A stretch of DNA of 9,455 nt. Origin: Candidatus Limimorpha equi. Lineage in GTDB: Bacteria > Bacteroidota > Bacteroidia > Bacteroidales > F082. The notes beneath the pieces were generated by a model. The model did no database searches. It was not told the origin of the DNA and saw only the letters and a program-made list of their open reading frames with translations. Made by a program: the position numbers and the translations under genes. Positions within the stretch are counted from its first letter, which is position 1. The number at the start of each line of letters is the position of its first letter. Positions 1-6,672 of this stretch are shown in pieces. The stretch is taken from NCBI GenBank assembly GCA_018065885.1, contig JAGHSL010000183.1, forward strand, positions 1 through 9,455. Direction: 5' to 3'.

Positions 1-2
1 TA

Positions 3-224
3 GCCTCAAAAAAAGATATTAGTGATAGTCTGTTAGTTGAGACTATTCTTAATTATGGCACGATGGATGATGTCAGGGAATTGTTTACTGTTATGGGAAT
101 CGAAAAAGTGGCTTCGGTGTTTTTTGCAGCCAAGGAAAGACAGATAGGCAATTATTATCCCGAAATCTATAACTATTTCACTTTGCTTTTCAACCGTTAT
201 GTTCCACAGAGAGATATTGAATGA
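3..224 (+). CDS. C-terminal part of probable AbiE-type antitoxin (cut by window start)
   Basis: An open frame enters from the left edge and ends at the TGA at 222-224, giving 73 visible residues. It contains NYGTMDDVRELF and a C-terminal NYYPEIYNYFTLLFNRY. From memory this pattern (a 'YGT-hDDh-ELF' helix, then an aromatic 'YF-L-F--Y' tail) resembles small Bacteroidota proteins, DUF6922-like, found directly upstream of AbiEii-type toxins. If so, it would be the antitoxin that neutralises the next gene's nucleotidyltransferase. The 26-base overlap with the toxin frame supports translational coupling of the pair, as in known type IV AbiE systems. The N-terminal half lies outside the window, so DNA-binding capacity cannot be judged. 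The role is inferred from position and remembered family pattern. The reading frame itself is directly seen and shows no lesion in the visible part. Confidence 0.6.
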   Translation, partial: ASKKDISDSLLVETILNYGTMDDVRELFTVMGIEKVASVFFAAKERQIGNYYPEIYNYFTLLFNRYVPQRDIE

Positions 225-812
225 TGACCAGATGTCTTTGCTCCCTGTAATTCGGGAGTTTAAAAGAGAGTACTATTTGGTTGGTGGTACGGCCATCGCA
301 TTATATCTTGGTCATCGCCGTTCCATTGATTTTGACTTGTTTAAGTTTTCAATGATTAGTGCCAAGAAAAATGTCGAAAAACTGAGCCGTTCAAATGTCA
401 ATTTTACAATAACAAGAAATGTCACTGAACAGTTGAATCTTATCGCTAACAATGTAAAGATGACTTTTTTTCAGTATCCATTTCAAATCGAGGCAAAGAA
501 TGATTTTGAAAAGGTCATCCGTATTCCCGATTTATTGGATTTAGCTGCAATGAAAGCTTATGCTCTTGGCAGACGTTCAAAATGGAAAGATTATGTGAAT
601 TTGTATTTTTGCTAATAGATAAATTCACATTGCAACAGATTATTGACAGGGCGATAATGATTTTTGGTGATTTGTTTTCCGATAAACTGTTTCGTTCCCA
701 ATTATCCTATTTTGATGATATTGATTATACAGAAGAAGTTGATTATCTGGTGAATGCGCCATCAGATGCAGAAATCAAATCATTTCTGATTGATTTGGCA
801 ACGACATTGTAA
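199..812 (+). pseudogene. AbiEii-family nucleotidyltransferase toxin, frameshifted
   Basis: The first frame (199-615, 138 residues) carries the AbiEii/AbiGii nucleotidyltransferase core: YYLVGGTAIALYLGHRRSID at about residues 25-44 followed by FDLF, giving the GG and S-x-D-x-D motifs. Near its end is the conserved MKAYALGRRSKWKDYVNLYF. It stops at 613-615. The -1 frame continues the protein without a gap (FLLIDKFTLQQIIDRA, then SQLSYFDDIDYTEEVDYL) to TAA at 810-812. One extra T in the T5 run at 606-610 would read YFLLID and restore a protein of about 204 residues, the usual size for this family. The break leaves the catalytic motifs intact but removes the C-terminal third. The gene is visibly more AT-rich than the operon downstream, consistent with horizontal acquisition. 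A sequencing error or slippage at the T run cannot be excluded. The start at 199 fits the family's usual N-terminus (HREIL before the core). Confidence 0.85.
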
Positions 813-814
813 TT

Positions 815-981
815 TTATTGATGGCTGTTTTTCAATATCTCCAAAGCCTTTTCCTTGTCGCAGCCTAATTGGGCTTTCAGTTCCTCTAAACCATTGAGTT
901 TCACTTCGGAACGGATGCGGTCGATGAAACGCACGCGGATATGTTTCCGTAAATGTCTTCGTTGAATTGGAAGATTGTGTG
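815..981 (-). pseudogene. ribF: 3' remnant of ribF (riboflavin kinase/FAD synthetase)
   Basis: Reading leftward, the sequence encodes TIFQFNEDIYG (978 down to about 946). After a frame change it continues KHIRVRFIDRIRSEVKLNGL and EELKAQLGCDKEKALEILKN, to TAA at 815-817. This is the C-terminal end of bifunctional RibF, which phosphorylates riboflavin to FMN and adenylates FMN to FAD: F-FNxDIYGK, then R-hRF---hR-E-KF--LEELK-Q---DKE-A--hL. The two parts join if one A is restored at the AAA run (plus-strand TTT at 944-946), reading DIYGKHIRV. Upstream of TIFQF the RibF similarity ends, and none of the roughly 250 preceding residues of a normal protein is present. The piece is therefore a truncated, frameshifted remnant that should make no enzyme. 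A complete ribF is expected elsewhere in this genome. The fragment converges tail-to-tail on the AbiE toxin gene with only 2 bases between stop codons. Confidence 0.75.
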
Positions 982-1031
982 GAATATATGATTGATACAC
1001 AATTTATTGTCGTTTTTTGGAACAAAATTCC

Positions 1032-1060
1032 TTGAAAACTTGTTTTTTGATTATGTTTGC
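1032..1060 (+). promoter_or_regulatory. Bacteroidota-type promoter of the four-gene operon
   Basis: TTG at 1032-1034, a 17-base spacer and TATGTTTGC at 1052-1060 match the Bacteroidota sigma-ABfr consensus (TTTG or TTG, 17-23 bases, TAnnTTTG). Transcription would start near 1066-1068, leaving a short A-rich leader before the ATG at 1076. This placement argues against translation from the in-frame ATG at 992, which would lie upstream of the promoter. Confidence 0.65.
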
Positions 1061-1075
1061 AAAAAATATCAAATC

Positions 1076-1513
1076 ATGTACTGCTACGAATATCCTCGTC
1101 CGTGTGTTACAACTGATTCGTTGATTTTCAGAAAGATAAATAACAGTTGGCACATCCTTTTGATTGAGCGTGGCAACAATCCTTTCAAAGGTTGTTGGGC
1201 TTTGCCGGGCGGTTTTGTCGAGATGGACGAAGACCTTGACGCGGCTGCGGCACGGGAATTGCAGGAAGAGACGCATTTGGAAGACATCGATTTGCATCAG
1301 CTGTATGCTTTTGGCGCGCCCGACCGCGACCCGCGGCACCGCACTATCACCATTGCCTACTGGGGCATCGACAATTCCGAAAAAACGGCCACAGCTGGCG
1401 ACGATGCAGCTCATTTGCAATGGTTTGCAATCGAAAAACTGCCGCCTTTGGCCTTCGACCACGATAGAATAATTGCTAAAGCAATAGAAACGATAAGTTT
1501 AGAATCTAAATGA
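1076..1513 (+). CDS. Nudix hydrolase
   Basis: The product is a 145-residue cytosolic Nudix-fold enzyme that hydrolyses a nucleoside diphosphate linked to another moiety. The Nudix box is at residues 46-68: G46, E52, R60-E61, L62 and E64-E65, matching G-x5-E-x7-RE-U-x-EE-x-G-U except that the late glycine is His67. E61, E64 and E65 are the expected metal ligands. Ahead of it lies LLIERGNNPFKGCWALPGGF, a common arrangement in ADP-ribose pyrophosphatase-like members, and FGAPDRDPRHRTITIAY follows it. Substrate cannot be read from the sequence; ADP-ribose or a related sugar nucleotide is a guess from family resemblance. The ATG at 1076 is chosen because family proteins begin close to the YEYPRPxVTTD segment and because the promoter ends at 1060. 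The frame is open back to 992, which would add 28 unlikely residues. It is first in the operon and its TGA overlaps the next gene's ATG (ATGA). Confidence 0.88.
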   Translation: MYCYEYPRPCVTTDSLIFRKINNSWHILLIERGNNPFKGCWALPGGFVEMDEDLDAAAARELQEETHLEDIDLHQLYAFGAPDRDPRHRTITIAYWGIDNSEKTATAGDDAAHLQWFAIEKLPPLAFDHDRIIAKAIETISLESK

Positions 1514-1887
1514 AAAACACTATGAAAAAGCATCTTTTTCTCATCATCGGCTGCCTTTTGATGGCTTTTGTAAGTTCTTGTAATCCAACGGAAAACACCG
1601 ATGTTGATGCCAACCAGATATACGGCAAATGGCGCGATGGCACGGTTTACGAGCGCTACGATTCCGATGGAACGGGTGTAACCTGGGACACTGCCGATGA
1701 CGTCACCGAAGCGGAAGCCCAGCCTTTTTCCTGGACTTTGAACGGCACGCGGCTTCTTCAAGAACATCAACTTGTTGAAATGGGGGCGGTTTTACCAAAA
1801 GTATATACTGTTACTAAACTCGATCCCAACAATTTCAATTATGTAGATGATTACGGTTTCGGCCACAATTTTGTGAGAGTCAATTGA
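1510..1887 (+). CDS. Small lipocalin-like lipoprotein
   Basis: The product has 125 residues. A positively charged N-terminus and hydrophobic stretch (HLFLIIGCLLMAFVSSC) end in a lipobox, VSSC, with the lipidated cysteine at residue 24, so the mature protein should be anchored in the envelope. The residues after the cysteine (NPTENTD) show no clear acidic surface-export signal. The mature part has the N-terminal GKW and alternating strands (YERYDSDGTGVTWDT, PFSWTLNGTRLL, PKVYTVTKLDP, FNYVDDYGFGHNFVRV) of small lipocalin-like domains common in Bacteroidota. No ligand can be assigned. The start at 1510 overlaps the Nudix stop (ATGA), implying coupled translation. An internal ATG at 1522 gives a more typical signal peptide (MKKHLF) and could equally be the true start. 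The stop is followed by a 7-base gap to the AsmA gene. Confidence 0.75.
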   Translation: MKNTMKKHLFLIIGCLLMAFVSSCNPTENTDVDANQIYGKWRDGTVYERYDSDGTGVTWDTADDVTEAEAQPFSWTLNGTRLLQEHQLVEMGAVLPKVYTVTKLDPNNFNYVDDYGFGHNFVRVN

Positions 1888-1894
1888 TTTAGTT

Positions 1895-4800
1895 ATGAAA
1901 AAAGCACTTAAAATAATAGGAATCAGTCTGTTGTCGATTGTCGGTCTTGTCATCATTGCGGTCGTCATTGCGTTTTCTGTGGTGACTTCATCGGGCAAAC
2001 TGACCAAGCTCGTGAAAAAATATGTGCCCGAATTTGTCACTTGCGAGGTGCAGTTGGGCAAAGCCGACTTGACGATTTTCAAGACTTTCCCGAACATCGG
2101 CGTAGAGATTGACAATGTGGCACTTATCAACCCGATGCAAGGCTCACCGTCCGATACGCTGGCCAATATCGACAAGCTGATTATATCAGCGGATTTGAAG
2201 AAATTTTTGAAGGAAGATGAAATCGTGGTCAGGAAATGCGTGCTGGAGAATGCTTTCGTCAACATTTATACCGATGAAAACGGCAATAACAATCTGAATG
2301 TTTTCAAGACATCGGAAAACAGCGATACGACGGCTTCAAATTTCAATTATCTTGTTAATCTTGAAGAAGTTAAGTTGAAAAACTCCAAAATCATTTACAC
2401 CGATGCACGCTCAAATATGCTGGCCAATGCCGATGGCCTTAATCTTGATGTGAAAGGCAATATGAAGGACAGCGATATTGATGCCGATTTGGCCTTGAAA
2501 GCCGAAAACCTTGCTTTGAACACGAAAAGCATTAACTTGAAAACCAATGCTTTATCACTTTATTTCGATGGCGATGTGAATGATTTCAACCAAATTGACG
2601 GTACGCTGAAACTGGCTACGCCTGACATTTGCCTGAATCTGGGTGAGGATTACCTGAAAAACGATGCGCTGGATTTGACGCTTCCTTTGCATTTCAACCT
2701 CGACAATATGTCGGGCACACTTGATGATGCACAAATTGCTCTGAATGAATATCTTATCAATCTTAATGGCGATGTTGAAATGGCAAAAAACGGCGACATC
2801 AACATGGACTTGAACCTTAACACCAACACGTTGATTGTCGAAGATGTGATGACTTATCTGCCCGAAAAAGTCGCTAATTCGTTGAGCAGCATGGAGTTTG
2901 CCGGAAGGCTTTCCATCGCCGAAGCGCAGGTGAAAGGAACATTTAACGATTCCTTAATGCCGCTCATTACGGCCAAAGTGTTGACCGACAAGGCTTCCGT
3001 GAATATTCCGAGTCTGCCTTATCCGTTTACCGATGTCGATTTGCAGGCTTTATTAGATTTGAATCTCAACGAAAAATCGAATGTCGAAGTCTCTCAATTG
3101 ACAGCAAAATTCCACGACACCAAACTGAATGTCAGTGGTTTTGTCAACGATTTGACCGATGACTTGAATTTTGACCTCAACGCCAAGGCCGATTTGCCGA
3201 TGGCTGACATTAAGAGTTTTCTGCCGAAGAATATGAAAATCCAGGGGCGCACCGATGTCAATCTGAATGCAAAATTCACTTTGGATGATTTGATGAAGTC
3301 TTTGGACGATTACAACCTCAACCGTCTGACAGCCAATGGAACGCTGAAAATCAAGAACTTTGCTTTCGATATGGACACCATTCACGCTGTGGCGCCGAAA
3401 TTAGATGTCAACCTCACTTTGCCTGCTTCGCGTAAAATCAAAAGTCGCAAAGGTGCTTACATCGCGCTGGCAAGCGGCAATTTGACAGCACAAGTCGGTA
3501 AGGAAATGAATGCCAAGTTGAACGATTTCGCCCTGAGTGCGACCGCCGATGATTTTGCCGGCGAGATAGGGAAGATGAACCTGAATGCCGACTTGAATTT
3601 CAGCAAGTTGGATTTCGTTTATGATACCATTAAGGTCAATGCCAATTCGCCGTCGATTACTTTTGTGACGACACCTTCGAAGCAAAAACCGAAGGATTTG
3701 AACGCACGCATTACTTTCGACAGCAAGCAGCTCGATGCCAACATGGGGCAGGCCTATCTGCTCAATACCGAATCGCTGAAAGTGGCGGCGGCTGCGCATC
3801 AGGATAAGACGAAAAACGATTTCCTGAACAAATGGAATCCTGAGGCTGATTTTTCGCTGAAAAACGCTGAGGTTCAAGTTGATGGCATCAGTGAAACCAT
3901 TTATGTCCCGAACATTGATTTCCTGTTCAATTCTCACGAATTGGGCTTCAAGAAGAGCACCGTGAAAATCGGGCAGTCCGATATGAGTTTGGAAGGTAAC
4001 GTTGTGGGCATTAAGGAATGGATTGAAGATAACGACAATCTGATGAAAGGTGAATTGCAGTTGACTTCTGAGTTCTTGAATATCAATGAATTGATGGATT
4101 TGACATCAGGCTTGGGCAGCGACCCGGATTCGTTGGCGATGGACGAAACTGTCAGCAAGGAAGACAATCCATTCATCGTGCCAAAAGGCGTTGATTTTTA
4201 CTTTGGTGTCAAGACGAAAAATGCTATTTTCGACAATTTCGACCTGAATAATCTTGGCGGACAAATGACCGTGAAAGATGGCACTTTGGTTTTGCAGGAA
4301 ATCGGTTTTACCAACAAGGCCGCCGAAATGCAACTCACGGCCATGTACCGATCGCCGCGCAAAAACCACCTTTTCCTCGGCATGGATTTCCACCTTTTGG
4401 ACGTACAAATCAACGACTTGCTGACGATGATTCCTTACATCGACACGCTGGTTCCAATGTTGCGCACTTTCGACGGACAAGCTGAATTTCATATTGCAGC
4501 CGAGACTTACCTCAAATCAAATTATCAGCCGAAGGTCTCCACAATGCGTGCCGCAGCTGATATTGAGGGCCAGAACTTGACCGTGAACGACCAGCTTTCG
4601 TTTACGAAAATCACTGATATGTTGGGTGTTAGCACTGATGGCAATTATAAAATCGACAGTTTGGATATGCAGATGACGGTTTTCAAAGATCAAGTCGATT
4701 TGTATCCGTTCATGATTTCAATTGGAAAATACAAGGCCGTGGCTTCGGGCCGACAGAATCTGGACAAGACCTGCAGCTACCACATTTCCGTCACCGATTC

Positions 4801-4978
4801 GCCTCTATTGACGCGTCTGGGACTCGACATTTCTGGCAGTCTTGGCAATCTGAAATTCTCTTTGGCGCCTTGCAAATATAAGAATCTTTACCGCCCTGAA
4901 CGCCGCAGCGACACGGAAAATATGACGCTTGAATTGAAACGGAAAATCGCGGCATCGCTGAAAGACAATGTTTTGTAA
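1895..4978 (+). CDS. AsmA family protein (large envelope protein)
   Basis: The product has 1027 residues. Residues 1-35 hold a basic start and one strong membrane helix (IIGISLLSIVGLVIIAVVIA) anchoring it in the inner membrane; the rest should lie in the periplasm. The following segment (YVPEFVTCEVQLGKADLTIF, then KTFPNIGVEIDNVALINP) is a typical AsmA N-terminal domain. The middle is a long run of alternating beta-strands with short polar turns, and about residues 810-1000 match the AsmA C-terminal region (FDGQAEFHIAAETYL, LDKTCSYHISVTDSPL, LDISGSLGNLKFSLAP). AsmA/TamB/YhdP relatives form hydrophobic beta-grooves bridging the two membranes, with roles in phospholipid transport and outer-membrane assembly. 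That role is inferred here from family. The gene starts 7 bases after the lipoprotein stop and ends just before or inside the start of the methyltransferase gene, so all are probably co-transcribed. The frame is intact. Confidence 0.88.
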   Translation: MKKALKIIGISLLSIVGLVIIAVVIAFSVVTSSGKLTKLVKKYVPEFVTCEVQLGKADLTIFKTFPNIGVEIDNVALINPMQGSPSDTLANIDKLIISADLKKFLKEDEIVVRKCVLENAFVNIYTDENGNNNLNVFKTSENSDTTASNFNYLVNLEEVKLKNSKIIYTDARSNMLANADGLNLDVKGNMKDSDIDADLALKAENLALNTKSINLKTNALSLYFDGDVNDFNQIDGTLKLATPDICLNLGEDYLKNDALDLTLPLHFNLDNMSGTLDDAQIALNEYLINLNGDVEMAKNGDINMDLNLNTNTLIVEDVMTYLPEKVANSLSSMEFAGRLSIAEAQVKGTFNDSLMPLITAKVLTDKASVNIPSLPYPFTDVDLQALLDLNLNEKSNVEVSQLTAKFHDTKLNVSGFVNDLTDDLNFDLNAKADLPMADIKSFLPKNMKIQGRTDVNLNAKFTLDDLMKSLDDYNLNRLTANGTLKIKNFAFDMDTIHAVAPKLDVNLTLPASRKIKSRKGAYIALASGNLTAQVGKEMNAKLNDFALSATADDFAGEIGKMNLNADLNFSKLDFVYDTIKVNANSPSITFVTTPSKQKPKDLNARITFDSKQLDANMGQAYLLNTESLKVAAAAHQDKTKNDFLNKWNPEADFSLKNAEVQVDGISETIYVPNIDFLFNSHELGFKKSTVKIGQSDMSLEGNVVGIKEWIEDNDNLMKGELQLTSEFLNINELMDLTSGLGSDPDSLAMDETVSKEDNPFIVPKGVDFYFGVKTKNAIFDNFDLNNLGGQMTVKDGTLVLQEIGFTNKAAEMQLTAMYRSPRKNHLFLGMDFHLLDVQINDLLTMIPYIDTLVPMLRTFDGQAEFHIAAETYLKSNYQPKVSTMRAAADIEGQNLTVNDQLSFTKITDMLGVSTDGNYKIDSLDMQMTVFKDQVDLYPFMISIGKYKAVASGRQNLDKTCSYHISVTDSPLLTRLGLDISGSLGNLKFSLAPCKYKNLYRPERRSDTENMTLELKRKIAASLKDNVL

Positions 4979-4979
4979 T

Positions 4980-6146
4980 ATGTTGAATGAGGCTACGCAA
5001 CGATATGTCAAGGAAAACCTTTCGGCTGATGTCAGGAAACTGGCTTTGAAAAAAGCGCCTGCCGATGTCGATTTGCCTTTGGCTTTGCAGCAAATCGAAG
5101 CGCGGCAAATTCTGCAAAAGAAAGTGCCATCGTGGAGCGAAAACGATAATTTGCTGTTTCCCATTCATCTTTCCGTTGAACAGTGCTCGTCGGAAGCGAC
5201 GGCAAACTATAAGTCCAATTTATTGAAAGGCAAGACTTTCGCCGATTTGACGGGCGGACTTGGCATAGATTGCCATTTCATTTCAAGGCATTTTGAGCAG
5301 GCGCATTATGTGGAGATGAATCCCGATTTATGCGAACTTGCGCGGCATAATTTTGAAGTTTTGCAAAGTCCGATTCAAGTGTGGAACGAAACTTCGGAAA
5401 GTTTTCTATTGCATTGCAAACCAATGGATTGCATTTTCATTGACCCAGCGCGACGCGACCAATACGGGCGGAAAACCGTTTCCATTTCCGATTGCACGCC
5501 CGATGTGGTGCAATTGCAGCAAATCATGCTTGAAAAAGCTGAAACCGTGATGATTAAACTTTCTCCAATGCTCGATATATCAAAAGCCCTGAGCGAGTTG
5601 AATCATGTGAAGGAAGCCCATATCGTTGCGGTTGCAAATGAATGTAAAGAGTTGATTTTCAAACTTGAAAGAGGCTTTGAAGGCACTATTCGTTTTGTTT
5701 GTTCCAATCTTTTGAGTCAGCAGCCGCAAATGGATTTCGCTTTTGAAGCGGAGCAAAATTGCAATTTGGCTTTGACCGATGGCGTGAAACGTTATCTTTA
5801 TGAACCCAATGCCGCAATTATGAAAGGTGGCTTTTTCAAGTCGTTGGCAAAGCGTACCAATACGTTTAAATTGCATAAAAACAGCAATTTATACACTTCT
5901 GATGATTATGTTTCTGACTTTCCAGGCCGCATTTTCGAAGTGGAAGGTTGGGCGCATTATAATAAAAAGGTGAAACAGGTTTTGCTGGATGGAGTAGAGA
6001 GAGCCAGCATTGCGGTAAGGAATTTTCCGCTTTCGGTTGCCGAGTTGCGCAAAGCATTGAAAATTGCCGATGGCGACGAAACCTATCTTTTTGCCACAAC
6101 TTTGAAAGGCGAAGAAAAGGTGCTGATAAAAACGAAAAAAGCCTGA
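4980..6146 (+). CDS. Class I SAM methyltransferase with THUMP-like C-terminus (PG_1098 type)
   Basis: The product has 388 residues. It has the layout of a Bacteroidota family typified by Porphyromonas gingivalis PG_1098. First comes an N-terminal helical part with a signature around VPSWSEND, FPIHLSVEQCSSEATANYKS. Next is a Rossmann methyltransferase domain with FADLTGGLGID (SAM-binding loop), YVEMNP (acidic residue after strand 2) and FIDPARRD (motif IV region). After it come a ferredoxin-like segment (MKGGFFKSLAKRTNTF) and a THUMP-like tail (ASIAVRNFPLSVAELRKALK). THUMP-like domains suggest an RNA substrate, but I know of no proven target. The ATG at 4980 is preferred over 4968: family proteins usually begin near (L)NEATxxF, and 4980 lies directly after the AsmA TAA (4976-4978). 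Starting at 4968 would add four residues and overlap AsmA by 11 bases. The stop codon lies within the terminator stem. Confidence 0.87.
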   Translation: MLNEATQRYVKENLSADVRKLALKKAPADVDLPLALQQIEARQILQKKVPSWSENDNLLFPIHLSVEQCSSEATANYKSNLLKGKTFADLTGGLGIDCHFISRHFEQAHYVEMNPDLCELARHNFEVLQSPIQVWNETSESFLLHCKPMDCIFIDPARRDQYGRKTVSISDCTPDVVQLQQIMLEKAETVMIKLSPMLDISKALSELNHVKEAHIVAVANECKELIFKLERGFEGTIRFVCSNLLSQQPQMDFAFEAEQNCNLALTDGVKRYLYEPNAAIMKGGFFKSLAKRTNTFKLHKNSNLYTSDDYVSDFPGRIFEVEGWAHYNKKVKQVLLDGVERASIAVRNFPLSVAELRKALKIADGDETYLFATTLKGEEKVLIKTKKA

Positions 6147-6160
6147 AAATCAGGCTTTTT
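6136..6160. terminator. Bidirectional intrinsic terminator between convergent genes
   Basis: AAAAAGCCTGA (6136-6146), loop AAA and TCAGGCTTTTT (6150-6160) form a perfect 11-base stem. It is followed on the plus strand by a further CTTTTTC run and on the minus strand by T-rich sequence (CGTTTTTATC). The methyltransferase TGA (6144-6146) is part of the left arm. The symmetry lets it end both the rightward operon and the leftward gene whose stop lies at 6185. Confidence 0.85.
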
Positions 6161-6184
6161 CTTTTTCAATAAATGGATAACAAT

Positions 6185-6496
6185 TTATCTTTTGTCGGGG
6201 ATACCGAACTTACACCACCAGGTCTGATCGTACTTTTCCTTGATGGATTTCTTGACTTGCAGGGTGTGTTTTTTCAGCACTTCCATGGCAGCGTGAGCCT
6301 CTTCGCTCTTCTTGCGGGCCTCTTCCTGCATCTTGTCGAGTTCGGCTGACAATGCTTCCAAACGCTTGCAGTCTTCTTCCATCTTCAATAAAATAGATTC
6401 GCTGGCACCAGATTCTCTTCCAAGACGCTGGTTCCTTTTCACACCTGTGAGGATTAACTTTGACTTTTCGAGTTGGTCTTTAAAAATTTGATACAT
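6185..6496 (-). CDS. Small coiled-coil protein of unknown function
   Basis: The product has 103 residues, very rich in K and E and predicted almost entirely helical. From about residue 32 to 88 the heptad-like pattern (SILLKMEEDCKRLEALSAEL, then DKMQEEARKKSEEAHAAMEV) suggests a coiled coil or helical hairpin. There is no signal peptide or membrane segment, so it is probably cytoplasmic. The tail WWCKFGIPDKR is compact and aromatic; similar 'FGI-DKR' endings occur, as far as I recall, on other uncharacterised Bacteroidota helical proteins. Support that it is a real gene comes from the -7 promoter element upstream, the terminator immediately downstream and codon use typical of the window. I do not recognise a function. 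The ATG at 6496 is the only sensible start, about 20 bases after the promoter element. Confidence 0.72.
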   Translation of the reverse strand: MYQIFKDQLEKSKLILTGVKRNQRLGRESGASESILLKMEEDCKRLEALSAELDKMQEEARKKSEEAHAAMEVLKKHTLQVKKSIKEKYDQTWWCKFGIPDKR

Positions 6497-6514
6497 GACT
6501 TAAAATTTGGAGGT

Positions 6515-6523
6515 GCAAAAGTA
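6515..6523 (-). promoter_or_regulatory. -7 promoter element for the coiled-coil gene
   Basis: Read on the minus strand the bases are TACTTTTGC, a full match to the Bacteroidota TAnnTTTGC element, placed 18 bases before the ATG at 6496. No clear TTG is present at the expected -33 distance, so the upstream half is weak. Confidence 0.6.
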
Positions 6524-6575
6524 CAAAATTCAAGTTTAATTGCGCTTAAAAATATGTCCTTTTTCCGTAAATTAA

Positions 6576-6609
6576 AATGTATAGGCAAACTATCGTTCAC
6601 CTATACATT
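6576..6609 (-). terminator. Inverted repeat, possible terminator of the GIN-barrel gene
   Basis: AATGTATAGG (6576-6585) and CCTATACATT (6600-6609) are a perfect 10-base inverted repeat with a 14-base loop. It lies 64-97 bases past the stop of the leftward 835-residue gene. On the minus strand it is followed by TTTAATTT, so an intrinsic terminator is plausible. The stem is AT-rich and the loop long, so it could instead be a binding site upstream of the coiled-coil gene. Nothing else is apparent in 6524-6672. Confidence 0.5.
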
Positions 6610-6672
6610 CAAAAAGCAGATTTTCAATATTACATAAAATTACAAATTGACTTCATTCAAACATATCAGCAT

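Noticed and set aside
604..615. Canonical programmed -1 frameshift site in the toxin gene
   Set aside because: The zero-frame codons TAT TTT do not form an X-XXY-YYZ heptamer (the P-site codon would re-pair with GTA) and no clear downstream stimulatory hairpin was seen. A base deletion is simpler, although weak slippage is left open in the finding.
1..981. Sequencing errors as the cause of both frameshifts in the first kilobase
   Set aside because: Not excluded, but not preferred: three long frames downstream (1027, 388 and 835 codons) are uninterrupted, and the ribF piece lacks most of its gene, which a base-calling error cannot explain.
992..1075. Longer Nudix start at ATG 992
   Set aside because: The extra 28 residues resemble nothing in the family, and the segment contains the promoter element at 1052-1060 and part of the low-complexity junction after the ribF remnant.
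1004..1462. Long open frame (152 codons) antisense to the Nudix gene
   Set aside because: It runs opposite a gene with an intact Nudix box, has no recognisable domain, and overlaps the promoter and leader of the real gene. It is explained by the base composition of the sense strand.
6576..6609. Riboswitch or other structured RNA
   Set aside because: Only one simple stem is visible, with no conserved ligand-binding pattern; a weak terminator or protein-binding site is more economical.
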